This document shows, piece after piece, positions 35,747 to 45,267 of a stretch of DNA of 64,000 nt. The notes under the pieces were generated by a model, which did no database searches, had not been told where the DNA came from, and saw only the letters and a program-made list of their open reading frames with translations. The first letter of the stretch is position 1, and each line of letters starts with the position of its first letter. Location: assembly GCA_965230415.1 (NCBI GenBank), contig CBDDKZ010000005.1, positions 1,054,001 through 1,118,000 on the forward strand, in the 5' to 3' direction. Source of the DNA: CBDDKZ01 sp965230415 (GTDB lineage: Bacteria > Bacteroidota > Bacteroidia > Cytophagales > JAAEPT01). The position numbers were made by a program, and so were the translations under genes.

Positions 35747-36658
35747 CTATTTTGCAGGATTAGCGGGAGCGAAAAAATCTTTGGGTTCTTCTTTTAAGTG
35801 CTGTTGCAAAACGTTTAATTCCTTTATTGTTTCATTGAGGTTGGTTTTTATTTTGTTCTCATTATTCACCAAACCCAAGGTGTTATCAATGCTGTTTAGC
35901 CGGGTGCTTACTGCGTTCAATTCTTCTTTTATACTACTTAGGGATGTCGATATCTCACTTATCTGGTTTTGATCCATTGTTTTCAACTTTTCACTCAACC
36001 TGGTACTCACACTGTCAAATTTCTTGGCTACATCGCCAGATACAACCCCCAAAGCATTGAATTTAGTATTAATAGCTTTGATTTGCCTTTGAACTTTTTT
36101 CTGTAATCTACCAGTCTTTGCAGCAAGTACGTTTAAACTTTTGCCGATACCTTTGGCATTCTTTTGTAAGCTCTTAAGATTTTCATTATTGGTAACAAGC
36201 CTATTTAGTCTTTCGGTAATAGTATCAGTACCTGCCGATACCGGCTTCATATCACTTTTGAGGTTATCCATTAACCCGGGTTCATTTCGAGCTTCAATTC
36301 TTGAGCCGCTTCTAAGTTTCGACGAGCCGATATTCGGCTGTAGCAACAAGCCTTTTCCTGTCACGATACCTTCATCTACGAGCATAACAAATGAATTTTC
36401 ATTCAACTCTACATCTTCAATTAGCTTAAAGGTCACTTTTAAACTATCTTTTTCAAGCTTAATTTGATCGATACGTCCAACAATAAAGCCATTCACTCTA
36501 ACCGGATTAGATACCGTTAGCCCATCGACATCCTTTATCATGCACCAGTATTTTTTACCTGGTGACAAGGGGTCTCCTCCATATAAAAAGGAGGTAACCA
36601 GGTATATTACACCCAATGCTAATACTACAATTATTGTTATTTTCCTTCTTTTAGACAT
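35747..36658 (-). CDS. MCE/MlaD-family lipid transport protein (2)
   Basis: A 303-residue paralogue of the neighbouring MCE protein. The same layout holds: N-terminal helix (about 7-24), MCE domain opening KYWCMIKDVDGLTVSNPVRVNGF with GRIDQI, and a helical stretch with many Asn/Lys/Ser (about 130-290). The last residues of the two paralogues are alike (EPKDF[MF]AP). A tandem pair suggests a hetero-oligomeric MCE ring or two layers. No permease (MlaE) or ATPase (MlaF) gene lies in this window. Confidence 0.87.
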   Translation of the reverse strand: MSKRRKITIIVVLALGVIYLVTSFLYGGDPLSPGKKYWCMIKDVDGLTVSNPVRVNGFIVGRIDQIKLEKDSLKVTFKLIEDVELNENSFVMLVDEGIVTGKGLLLQPNIGSSKLRSGSRIEARNEPGLMDNLKSDMKPVSAGTDTITERLNRLVTNNENLKSLQKNAKGIGKSLNVLAAKTGRLQKKVQRQIKAINTKFNALGVVSGDVAKKFDSVSTRLSEKLKTMDQNQISEISTSLSSIKEELNAVSTRLNSIDNTLGLVNNENKIKTNLNETIKELNVLQQHLKEEPKDFFAPANPAK

Positions 36659-36775
36659 TTAATTGCTCCAATTCTGATAGAATTGATTATTGTCGTTCGC
36701 TATGAATATACCGACTTTGAATAAAATTTCTTAGCATATATGCATTAAATGCGGTGCGAGACTCATTAATTTCAT

Positions 36776-36783
36776 TAATTTTG
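36776..36783 (+). promoter_or_regulatory. Candidate -7 element upstream of the LptD-like gene
   Basis: TAATTTTG matches TANNTTTG, 21 bases before the TTG start at 36805. No TTG appears at the -33 distance, so confidence is modest. Confidence 0.35.
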
Positions 36784-36804
36784 CGTTCCATAAAGTAAAA
36801 GAAA

Positions 36805-39555
36805 TTGCTTATTACTGTTGAACTGAGAAAATCTTTTTTCTATACGCTTTTTGTTCTGTTTGCTTTGCTCTGCTCAAACACGGTGCTTATTGCTCAGACA
36901 GATAGTACCCTGAATCAAAATGCCCCAAAAGAAGAGACATTGATTAGCGGTGACACGCTCGTGGCTGACAGTATTTCTACAGATTCCGTTTCGACGTCAA
37001 AAAAAAACAGTATAGAACATGTTATAAAATACAGTGCCAAAGACTCCATTCGCTTTGATGTCACTTCCCAAAATGTATTCCTATATGGCGGAGTACAGGA
37101 AAATGATAGTATCGGCGCAGCACATGTAGACTATGGAGAAATTGCCATGGACGCAGCACGTGTAACCATCAATTGGTCTCAAAGTACCCTTGCATCAACT
37201 TATATGCTCAATGATTCCACGGGCAAAAAAATGGGTATACCTATACTTAATGATGGTGGTGATAAATATAGGGCTGATACCATGAAATACAATTACAATA
37301 CAAAACGAGCCTTTATTTCTGAAATTCTCACGCGACAAAATGATGTTTGGGTAAGCGGACAAAAAGTGTTAAAAGATGAAAATGACATTTTGTATATAGA
37401 GGATGGTAAATTCTGTCCCTGTGAGGAACATGATGCGGGTACTTATTTCAAGGGAAAAATGATTAAGGTTATACCGAAGAAAAAAGATGAAGAAGGAAAA
37501 GATATACCTGGAAAAGTAGTTTCTGGTCCGCTCTTATTGCATATAGCTGACTTGCCAACCCCTATTGGCTTACCCTTCGGTATTTTCCCGATTACCAATA
37601 AACGTTCATCTGGGGTTTTAATACCTGTCTATGGCGAAAGCCCGAGGGGGTTTTACCTGAGAAACGGGGGATTTTATTGGGCTACCAATGAATACATGGA
37701 CATGAAATTTACCGGGGAAATATACTCAGACGGTGGCTGGGGTATCAAATACGTTAACAATTATGCAAAAAAATACCGGTTCACAGGTAATGCTTTATTG
37801 AATTATCGACGCATCACCTTATTCCGACATGAAAAAGAAGAACAATTAAGGCAAGAATATGTGTTTAAATGGAGTCACACACCTAAGACTTTTGGAGCCA
37901 AGCGCTTTACTGCTTCCGTAGACATGAGTAGCACTACTTATTACCAAAGTTATAGTCTAAACAGTGAAGATCGCCTTAGACCAAGCACCAATTCCAGTAT
38001 CAGGTATTCTCAGCCAATCAAAGGTACACCATTTAGTATGTCTATGAACTTCAGGCACAACCAAATTAACAGAACGGGAGTAACTACTATGAATCTTCCC
38101 GATTTTAATTTATCTATGAACCGTCAGTACCCTTTCCGGTTCAAGAACAAATCCGGGCAACGAAAAAGTAGTGTTGTCAGAGATTTTTATGAAAGTGTAA
38201 ATATTGGATACAGTTCCAATGCGCAAGTGGAATTAAATAACCAGATCAGATCGGCCAACTACCCTTTTGAAGTAAGAAATTCTTACCCGGACACTACCTT
38301 GGCTGTAAACTACCAAAATGCCGGTTTACTATTAGAACGCGCCAGCACAGGTATTAATCATCGCATTCCTATTGCTGCAACTGTCAGCACCAAAATTGGC
38401 AACTTTACAGGTTCGTTCAATTATAATGAGTATTGGTTTCCCAAAAGTTTAGATTTCACCTACTTTGCCCCGGATTCAACAATTGGAGAACAAGGGGGAG
38501 TGCAAATAGATACATTAGGGTTTGGACGCAGCTTCCGGTATAGTACAGGAGTAAGTTATTCGGCCCGGATTTACGGTCTATACAAAGCCGCTAAACCAGG
38601 AAAAAGAAAAGCTCAATTGAGGCATATTCTCAATCCGCGTATTGGATACTCCTTTCAACCTGCAGCAAGTCATGAAGGAGGACCTTTTGCCAACGACTTC
38701 AGAACAATTCGTTTCAACGACAGCACGGAACAAGTTGTTTCCAGATTCCATGGAATGAACAATGCTCCGCGTGCCTCTATTAAATCTTCGAGTGTCTCAT
38801 TTGGGCTTACCAATATACTCGAAATGAAATATACACCTGTCAATGACACTTCAGGTAAAGCCCGGTACATAAAAATATTGGAGAATTTAAGTGCCAATTC
38901 GTCTCTTAATCTGGCGAAAGAAGAATTCAAAATGGCCAACGTATCTTTGAACGCAAACACCAAACTGCTTGAAAAGGTAGTCTTAACTGCATCCGCCACA
39001 TTAGATCCATATCATTATGAAGAAAGCGATGGTGTAATGAAGCGTAAAAATGTTTTTGCACTAAGGGCCAGGGGTGTTCCGGGATCTATAACATTTTACC
39101 AAATAGCATTAAATACGAATTTAAATCCTGCAGCTATTGATAAGTACCTCGAAAATACCCGCTTAAATCAGGAATTGCAAAACCACCTGGATGTGAACTA
39201 TGAGCTGGGTTATGTCGATTTCAGCATTCCATGGAGCCTGGGTATGAGGTACAATTATCGTGTAACACGACCAATAGTTGCGGAGCAAAAAGCTGTACAA
39301 ACATTTACTTTCAATGGGAGTCTTAACCTAACAGACTTGTGGCAGGTAGGTTTTAATGCCGCTTATGATTTCACCAATAGAAAAGTAATTCAGCCTAATG
39401 TCTCCATTTCTCGTGACCTCGGATGTTGGTACGCCCGATTTGCCTGGGTTCCTTTTGGAGGTGTCACCAACTTCCAATTTACGATTAATGTAAAATCTTC
39501 TATGCTGAGTGATGTACTAAGGCTTCAACGACAAAATAGCCCTTACGACAATTAA
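36805..39555 (+). CDS. LptD-like outer-membrane assembly protein
   Basis: A 916-residue exported protein with a signal peptide ending near VLIAQT (about 31), an OstA/LptA-like beta-jellyroll domain (about 70-260; GGVQENDSIGAAHVDYG, YRADTMKYNYNTKRAFISE, FCPCEEHDAGTYFKGK) and a long C-terminal beta-barrel (about 270-916). It corresponds to LptD, the barrel that inserts LPS into the outer membrane with LptE. The likely start is TTG at 36805; a CTG 18 bases later is less likely. The usual N-acetylmuramoyl-alanine amidase neighbour of this Bacteroidota cluster is missing here. Confidence 0.85.
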   Translation: MLITVELRKSFFYTLFVLFALLCSNTVLIAQTDSTLNQNAPKEETLISGDTLVADSISTDSVSTSKKNSIEHVIKYSAKDSIRFDVTSQNVFLYGGVQENDSIGAAHVDYGEIAMDAARVTINWSQSTLASTYMLNDSTGKKMGIPILNDGGDKYRADTMKYNYNTKRAFISEILTRQNDVWVSGQKVLKDENDILYIEDGKFCPCEEHDAGTYFKGKMIKVIPKKKDEEGKDIPGKVVSGPLLLHIADLPTPIGLPFGIFPITNKRSSGVLIPVYGESPRGFYLRNGGFYWATNEYMDMKFTGEIYSDGGWGIKYVNNYAKKYRFTGNALLNYRRITLFRHEKEEQLRQEYVFKWSHTPKTFGAKRFTASVDMSSTTYYQSYSLNSEDRLRPSTNSSIRYSQPIKGTPFSMSMNFRHNQINRTGVTTMNLPDFNLSMNRQYPFRFKNKSGQRKSSVVRDFYESVNIGYSSNAQVELNNQIRSANYPFEVRNSYPDTTLAVNYQNAGLLLERASTGINHRIPIAATVSTKIGNFTGSFNYNEYWFPKSLDFTYFAPDSTIGEQGGVQIDTLGFGRSFRYSTGVSYSARIYGLYKAAKPGKRKAQLRHILNPRIGYSFQPAASHEGGPFANDFRTIRFNDSTEQVVSRFHGMNNAPRASIKSSSVSFGLTNILEMKYTPVNDTSGKARYIKILENLSANSSLNLAKEEFKMANVSLNANTKLLEKVVLTASATLDPYHYEESDGVMKRKNVFALRARGVPGSITFYQIALNTNLNPAAIDKYLENTRLNQELQNHLDVNYELGYVDFSIPWSLGMRYNYRVTRPIVAEQKAVQTFTFNGSLNLTDLWQVGFNAAYDFTNRKVIQPNVSISRDLGCWYARFAWVPFGGVTNFQFTINVKSSMLSDVLRLQRQNSPYDN

Positions 39556-39590
39556 ACGACCACAATTGGTTTTGGGGGAATAGGTAATAA

Positions 39591-39620
39591 AAAAAGCGAA
39601 AGTGTTTCCCTTCGCTTTTT
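39591..39620. terminator. Convergent terminator between LptD-like gene and lysS
   Basis: AAAAAGCGAA (39591-39600) pairs with TTCGCTTTTT (39611-39620), flanked by A and T runs, so it can act for both convergent genes. Confidence 0.78.
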
Positions 39621-39644
39621 AATTATTAGATCATTTAGATATCC

Positions 39645-41363
39645 CTAGTCGGCCAACCACTCTTTTACTTCATCTATGGCTGGATTCTTAAGATCTAATT
39701 TCATTTTCTTTTTCAGGCCACAAATATCGTTAAAGAGCTTATTTGGATTCGCAGCTTTGAGTTCATCTATTTGCAGAAAGCCTGCTTTTTGAATCACGGG
39801 CACCCATTCCAAAGGAATTCCCAATGCGGTATACTCCTCCTCTTTGGCCAGTTCCACCTTCTTTTCGGCCTTCATCTGTGGGAAAAACAACACATCCTGA
39901 ATAGAACCGGAATTAGTCATAATCATCGCCAAACGATCTATTCCTATTCCCAAACCTGCGGTAGGCGGCATTCCATACTCTAATGCACGTAAGAAATCTT
40001 CGTCCAATACCATAGCCTCATCATCTCCCATATCGCGAAGCTTTAATTGATCTTCAAAGCGTTCTCGTTGATCTACCGGGTCGTTGAGCTCCGAAAAGGC
40101 ATTGCATATTTCCTTCCCGTTGCAAATGGCTTCGAAACGTTCCACCATACCGGGTTTATTATGGTGCTTTTTGGCTAAAGGAGACATTTCCACTGGATAA
40201 TCGGTGATAAATGTTGGTTGTATAAGCTGCCCTTCACATTTTTCTCCAAATATTTCATCTATAATTTTGGCTTTGCCCATGGTTTCATCAATCTCAACAG
40301 CTAATTCCTTGGCTGTTTTTCGCAATTGATCCTCGTCCATTTCAGAGATATCTACCCCTGTGAAATGCGCTATGGCTTCAAACATAGTGAAACGTTTCCA
40401 CGGTCTTTCGAAGTTTATTTCATTTTCTCCTACTTTCACCTTAGTAGTCTTATGGAGGTCAAGTGCGACTTTTTCGATCATGGTTTCCACAAGATCCATC
40501 ATCCAGTTGTAGTCTTTATAGGCAGCATATAATTCCACTTGAGTGAACTCAGGGTTGTGAAACCTGGACATCCCTTCATTTCTAAAATCTTTGGCGAACT
40601 CAAATACACGCTCAAAACCACCTACTATAAGTCGCTTTAAGTACAGCTCATTTGCAATGCGCAAGTACAAAGGCATATCCAAGGTATTATGGTGGGTTTT
40701 AAAAGGCCTGGCAGAAGCACCGCCATAGATAGGCTGCAATATAGGCGTTTCCACCTCCAAAAAAGCCCGTCCGATGAGGTAATCCCGCATAGACTGTACC
40801 ATGCGCGAGCGCTGAACGAAAGTATTACGCACCTCCGGGTTGACCACAAGGTCGGCATAGCGCTGACGGTAACGTTGTTCCGGATCAGTGAATGCATCAT
40901 GTACCACACCGTCACTATCGGTTTTGGGAAGCGGTAGCGGCTTCAGCGATTTGGATAAAACTTTCAGGCTTTTAACATGAATCGTTATTTCACCAACCTG
41001 AGTAGTGAATACTTCTCCCTGAATACCTATAAAATCGCCTATATCCACTAATTTTTTAAATACAGTGTTATAGAAAGATTTATCCTCTCCCGGACACAAA
41101 TCATCGCGGTTAACATAAATTTGAATGCGTCCACGTCCATCTTGAATTTCGGCAAAAGAAGCCTTACCCTGAATACGTCGACTCATCAACCTACCGGCAA
41201 GGGATATATCCTTGTAGTCGGTTTTTCTCTTTTCGTAATTTTTAAGAATATCGTATGAATTGGCATTTACTTTAAACATTTCAGCCGGATAGGGGTTGAT
41301 CCCCATTTCCATTAACTGCTCACGTTTTTCTCTTCTTAATATTTCCTGTTCGCTCAAATGCAT
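39645..41363 (-). CDS. lysS: Lysyl-tRNA synthetase, class II
   Basis: A 572-residue class II enzyme that charges tRNA-Lys. It has an N-terminal OB-fold anticodon-binding domain (about 35-150; GRLMSRRIQGKASFAEIQDG) and the catalytic core with motif 2 (FRNEGMSRFHNPEFTQVE), ending in motif 3 (GLGIGIDRLAMIMT). About 70 extra residues at the C-terminus (IDELKAANPNKLFNDICG onward) are typical of Bacteroidota LysRS and absent from E. coli LysS. A short AT-rich gap precedes the ATG. Expected to be essential. Confidence 0.95.
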   Translation of the reverse strand: MHLSEQEILRREKREQLMEMGINPYPAEMFKVNANSYDILKNYEKRKTDYKDISLAGRLMSRRIQGKASFAEIQDGRGRIQIYVNRDDLCPGEDKSFYNTVFKKLVDIGDFIGIQGEVFTTQVGEITIHVKSLKVLSKSLKPLPLPKTDSDGVVHDAFTDPEQRYRQRYADLVVNPEVRNTFVQRSRMVQSMRDYLIGRAFLEVETPILQPIYGGASARPFKTHHNTLDMPLYLRIANELYLKRLIVGGFERVFEFAKDFRNEGMSRFHNPEFTQVELYAAYKDYNWMMDLVETMIEKVALDLHKTTKVKVGENEINFERPWKRFTMFEAIAHFTGVDISEMDEDQLRKTAKELAVEIDETMGKAKIIDEIFGEKCEGQLIQPTFITDYPVEMSPLAKKHHNKPGMVERFEAICNGKEICNAFSELNDPVDQRERFEDQLKLRDMGDDEAMVLDEDFLRALEYGMPPTAGLGIGIDRLAMIMTNSGSIQDVLFFPQMKAEKKVELAKEEEYTALGIPLEWVPVIQKAGFLQIDELKAANPNKLFNDICGLKKKMKLDLKNPAIDEVKEWLAD

Positions 41364-41489
41364 ACTTATCCAAGTTTTTTTTAATGCGCAAATATAACAG
41401 CTATTCCATAAATTTGCCTGCTAAGATGTAATTAATATCATGAAAAAAGTTGCAATAAAAATCACAAACCAGTTTTTAGGCTTTGGTTC

Positions 41490-41843
41490 TTATTTAGGGT
41501 TTGTAACTTTTATTGCTAACTGAAGTAGCTCGCTCAATAATTCTTCGTCTATATCCTCATTCGGATTCACCCTCCATATTTTCATTCTTGCTCGTTTTCC
41601 CTGTTCTAGAGCAGGGTGATCCAGCAATTTACCTTCAACAATAAGTACATAGGGCTCTTGTGTTTTTTTATCTGCCCAGAGGTAGCAAAGTGCTTTTTTG
41701 TGATAACAAAAACAGGGCATGCCATACTTCAGCGTTTCACTCATTGAAACATGTTCGGCAAGAATCAACCTTCGCAACACCAATAAACAACTACGGCCGG
41801 GCTCTTCAAACCGGAGATATACCTTATCCAGGTGAGACAGCAC
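41490..41843 (-). CDS. DUF1801 family small protein
   Basis: A 117-residue protein with a DUF1801 (YdhG-like) domain. Recognisable segments are EEPGRSCLLVLRRLIL, TLKYGMPCFCYH and VEGKLLDHPALEQGKRARMKIW, the last being the family signature. It begins at GTG 41843, since no ATG precedes it in frame. The function of the family is unknown; homologues are linked to stress or iron in some bacteria. It sits 21 bases after the ABC-F stop on the same strand. Confidence 0.8.
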   Translation of the reverse strand: MLSHLDKVYLRFEEPGRSCLLVLRRLILAEHVSMSETLKYGMPCFCYHKKALCYLWADKKTQEPYVLIVEGKLLDHPALEQGKRARMKIWRVNPNEDIDEELLSELLQLAIKVTNPK

Positions 41844-41864
41844 ACCAATGAGCTTTAATATATC

Positions 41865-43484
41865 CTATTTGTAAAGTTCCTCGCGAATGGCCTTAATCTC
41901 CGCATTCCCAAGGTACTCGTCATAGGTCATGCGGCGGTCGAGCATTCCTTTTGGGGTAATCTCGATAATTCGTGTAGCCACTGTTTGAGTAAACTCATGG
42001 TCATGTGAAGTAAATAATACGGTACCCGGAAAATCTTTCAGGGAATTATTAAATGCGGTAATCGACTCCAAATCCAGATGATTGGTAGGTTCATCTAATA
42101 TCAGGACATTCGCATTTTTAAGCATCATGCGCGACAGCATACAACGTACCTTTTCTCCTCCTGATAACACATTAGATTTTTTGAGTGTTTCTTCTCCTGA
42201 AAATAGCATACGGCCCAAAAACCCACGGATAAATGTCTCATCGGCTTCGGGATCATCAGTATATTGCCATAACCAGTCCACCAAATTGAGGTCTTTATTG
42301 AAATAGGTGGCATTTTCATTGGGCAGGTAAGCCTGTGTGGTAGTTACTCCCCATTTAAATTCGCCCTTTTCAATGTCTTTTTCTCCTGCAAGCACCTGGA
42401 AAAAGTTAGTAACAGCCACACTGTTTTTAGAAATCACGGCTACTTTATCGCCTTTATCCAAATGAAAGTCGACACCGCTAAAAAGTGGTCCGTCTTCGTT
42501 TGAACCGCTCATGCCGTCTACAGATAAAATCTGATCTCCAGCTTCCCGCTCTTGTGAGAATATGATACCAGGATATTTACGACTGGAAGGTTTGATGTCT
42601 TCGAGGTTAAGCTTATCAAGCATTTTACGTCTTGATGTTGCTTGTCTTGATTTTGCAACATTGGCAGAGAAGCGCTGAATGAATTCTTGCAATTCCTTAC
42701 GTTTTTCCTCGTTCTTTTTGTTTCTGTCTGTCTGTTGCCTTAGTGCCAACTGACTGGATTGGTACCAGAAAGTATAATTACCTGAAAAGAGTTGAATTTT
42801 GCTAAAATCGATATCAGCGATATGCGTACACACCGTATCGAGAAAGTGTCTGTCGTGCGAGACAACTATTACTGTATTTTTGAAATCGAGCAAAAAATCT
42901 TCGAGCCACATTATCGTTTCCACATCCAAGTCGTTGGTAGGCTCATCTAAGAGTAAGATATCGGGGTTACCAAATAGTACCTGAGCTAATAACACACGTA
43001 CCTTTTGTTGACCACTAAGTTCTTTCATGAGCTTGTAGTGATTGCCTTCGGTGATTCCCAAACCGCTCAATAGCTCGGCGGCATCACTTTCAGCATTCCA
43101 ACCATCCATCTCTGCAAACTCTGCTTCCAATTCAGATGCTCTTTCGCCGTCGGCCTCGGAGAAGTCTTCTTTAGCGTACAAGGCATCTTTTTCTTCCATG
43201 ATGGCCCACAATTTGTCGTGTCCCATAATCACGGTATGCAATACCTGACATTCGTCGAATTCAAAGTGGTTCTGTTTTAGTACCGCCATGCGTTCTCCCG
43301 GAGTCATGCTTACATGTCCGGTAGTTGGGTCTACTTCTCCTGAAAGGATTTTCAAAAATGTACTTTTCCCCGCACCGTTGGCTCCAATAACCCCATAACA
43401 ATTACCAGGTGCGAATTTGACATTAACATCTTCAAAAAGTGTGCGTTTTCCAAAACGCAATGATATATTCGATACGTCTAACAT
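41865..43484 (-). CDS. ABC-F family ATPase
   Basis: A 539-residue soluble protein with two ABC domains and no membrane domain, as in ribosome-associated ABC-F proteins (YbiT-like). Walker A GANGAGKST (about 34), a signature read as LSGQQ rather than LSGGQ in the first half, LLLDEPTNDLD, and in the second half LSGGEK and LILDEPTNHLD. The linker (about 240-310) is basic and long, as in translation factors and antibiotic-protection types. No antibiotic resistance role can be claimed. Confidence 0.9.
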   Translation of the reverse strand: MLDVSNISLRFGKRTLFEDVNVKFAPGNCYGVIGANGAGKSTFLKILSGEVDPTTGHVSMTPGERMAVLKQNHFEFDECQVLHTVIMGHDKLWAIMEEKDALYAKEDFSEADGERASELEAEFAEMDGWNAESDAAELLSGLGITEGNHYKLMKELSGQQKVRVLLAQVLFGNPDILLLDEPTNDLDVETIMWLEDFLLDFKNTVIVVSHDRHFLDTVCTHIADIDFSKIQLFSGNYTFWYQSSQLALRQQTDRNKKNEEKRKELQEFIQRFSANVAKSRQATSRRKMLDKLNLEDIKPSSRKYPGIIFSQEREAGDQILSVDGMSGSNEDGPLFSGVDFHLDKGDKVAVISKNSVAVTNFFQVLAGEKDIEKGEFKWGVTTTQAYLPNENATYFNKDLNLVDWLWQYTDDPEADETFIRGFLGRMLFSGEETLKKSNVLSGGEKVRCMLSRMMLKNANVLILDEPTNHLDLESITAFNNSLKDFPGTVLFTSHDHEFTQTVATRIIEITPKGMLDRRMTYDEYLGNAEIKAIREELYK

Positions 43485-43633
43485 GCTTTCTAATTTATGC
43501 CTGCAAAAGTACGTATTTTCTCGTGAACGGGAAAAATTAGGGACTAAATTTAACGCACCTGGTTGAGGCGGGCACCTGAACCAGGAGGAAACTCAAATCA
43601 GGCGGGTACCTGCTTCACCCATTCACACACAAA

Positions 43634-43661
43634 AAAAGCGACATCTTTCGACATCGCTTTT
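43634..43661 (-). terminator. Terminator of the T9SS gene at 43683
   Basis: On the minus strand the stem AAAAGCGATGTC (43661-43650) pairs with GATGTCGCTTTT (43645-43634) using two G-U pairs around GAAA, followed by a U-run. On the plus strand the same positions are A-C mismatches, so the hairpin is specific to leftward RNA. Confidence 0.75.
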
Positions 43662-43682
43662 AATATGAAGTAAGTATTTCAT

Positions 43683-45155
43683 CTATTGCACAACAACACG
43701 TTGAACAATATTTATTTTATTATTTAAATTGGTAAATTCAACAATATAGATTCCTTTATCCAGCTCTACAGGCTGTCCTTCTTCGGTGGCTCCGTACTCG
43801 GCAACAGTTTTGCCAGACATATTCATTATTGTCACCCTGGCGTCATGTGCTGGTAAATTCAACACACCCTCACATGGGTTTGGATAAGCTCCTTTTGAAG
43901 CTAAAATATCGGTAGTTACCTCAGTTCCTAATACGTCTGTGGTAATGGTGAAATTATCGATTGTTAATGTACTGCCTTGTTGAGGTTCATAAGCCGGACT
44001 ATCTTCATCATCGATCAAACCAGAGGAGATTAAAATCGCCATTGAATCTACCGCGTCAAAAATATTGAGTGCCAGGGTAATGGATTCCATTTCATCATTC
44101 GGGATCAATTTGGCATGTGCAGCACCTCCAAACACAGTGGTATCAGACACAGTGTTGTACTTTGTAAATGCTACGAGTACCTCTGCTGTATCAAGGCCAT
44201 TACCTCCGGACTGGTAATGGTAATCTAATTGTACAGAAACTACTTCTCCCATAAGCGCATCTCCGGGAATTATGCCGACATCTCCATTCTCTACCTCATA
44301 GATCTGCCCACGTTGAAGCCATCCAAATGGTTCCTCATCTTCAAATATCCTTGGTTCTGAAACGACCCTCACCGAATAATCACCGTCGGTACCGTTCTGT
44401 GCCTGACGTACAGAAGAGCCTCCTTCTGTAAATATATTAGATGTTACCCAACCTTCCGGTTCGAAAGTCATAAAAGTCTCCCAATCTTCGAAATCATTAT
44501 TTTCAAAGTCAACAGGATCTTCGGCTCCGTTCACAAAAAACAGGTCATCAATCTCAATCCAATTACCATCCAGTTGAGCTATTCCTTCCAAATCGGGGTC
44601 GCTACTTGTAAAAGCGATAATTGCAGAATCGGGGCTTTCTACGAGGCTGTCAAATTCCCAGGTCATCTCTGTAAAATTCTCTTCTGTACCGACTAATTTC
44701 CATAAATTCATATTAATAATTTCTCCTTCACTTTTTAAGATACAAAGTACCCAGGCAGAATCTCCATCTTGCAGATCGTATCTAAAAGACCCGCCGAAAC
44801 CGAGATAGTCATCTTCAGGAAGTGGAAATCCATCCATGAATTCCGTGTCATTATCACCCCCGTCTACACTACCGTAAACTATAAACCCGAATATGGTATC
44901 TTCATCATTAGACATCGTTTCAAGGCGCATAGCATCACCTGAGACCCCATCGACTCTTGTCAGATTAGATTCACCAAAAGTATAGTAGCTGCCAAATGCC
45001 GAATGTTCAAAGCCGAATGACAATTCGGGGATTTCATAATGAAATTCATTTTCCCAGTTTTCAAAAGAGCCATTGTGCACATGCTCTGTTACCTGCCCAT
45101 TCACATAGCTAAAGAGGCAAATACATGTTGTTAATAATAGTAGTTTTATTTTCAT
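43683..45155 (-). CDS. T9SS-sorted protein with two jelly-roll repeats
   Basis: A 490-residue secreted protein with a signal peptide ending near VNGQ (about 21), two tandem beta-sandwich domains starting NGSFENWENEFHYEIPELSF (about 28) and ENNDFEDWETFMTFEPEGWV (about 219), and a C-terminal type A T9SS sorting domain (about 415-490, AYPNPCEGVLNLP). The repeated N-x-x-FE[ND]W opening resembles a putative carbohydrate-binding domain common in Bacteroidota. The ligand is unknown. A T9SS type A tail predicts cell-surface or medium localisation. Confidence 0.82.
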   Translation of the reverse strand: MKIKLLLLTTCICLFSYVNGQVTEHVHNGSFENWENEFHYEIPELSFGFEHSAFGSYYTFGESNLTRVDGVSGDAMRLETMSNDEDTIFGFIVYGSVDGGDNDTEFMDGFPLPEDDYLGFGGSFRYDLQDGDSAWVLCILKSEGEIINMNLWKLVGTEENFTEMTWEFDSLVESPDSAIIAFTSSDPDLEGIAQLDGNWIEIDDLFFVNGAEDPVDFENNDFEDWETFMTFEPEGWVTSNIFTEGGSSVRQAQNGTDGDYSVRVVSEPRIFEDEEPFGWLQRGQIYEVENGDVGIIPGDALMGEVVSVQLDYHYQSGGNGLDTAEVLVAFTKYNTVSDTTVFGGAAHAKLIPNDEMESITLALNIFDAVDSMAILISSGLIDDEDSPAYEPQQGSTLTIDNFTITTDVLGTEVTTDILASKGAYPNPCEGVLNLPAHDARVTIMNMSGKTVAEYGATEEGQPVELDKGIYIVEFTNLNNKINIVQRVVVQ

Positions 45156-45246
45156 AATAAATAACAGATTGGTTCAAAATAAATTATCGTTATCTCATGA
45201 AATACGTAGGTAAAAAATTAAAGTATCAAATTACGAGTAAAAAAAT

Positions 45247-45254
45247 TACTTTTG
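45247..45254 (+). promoter_or_regulatory. Candidate -7 element upstream of SulP gene
   Basis: TACTTTTG matches TANNTTTG 14 bases before the ATG at 45268. No good -33 TTG was found. Confidence 0.35.
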
Positions 45255-45267
45255 TAACTTATATCAT

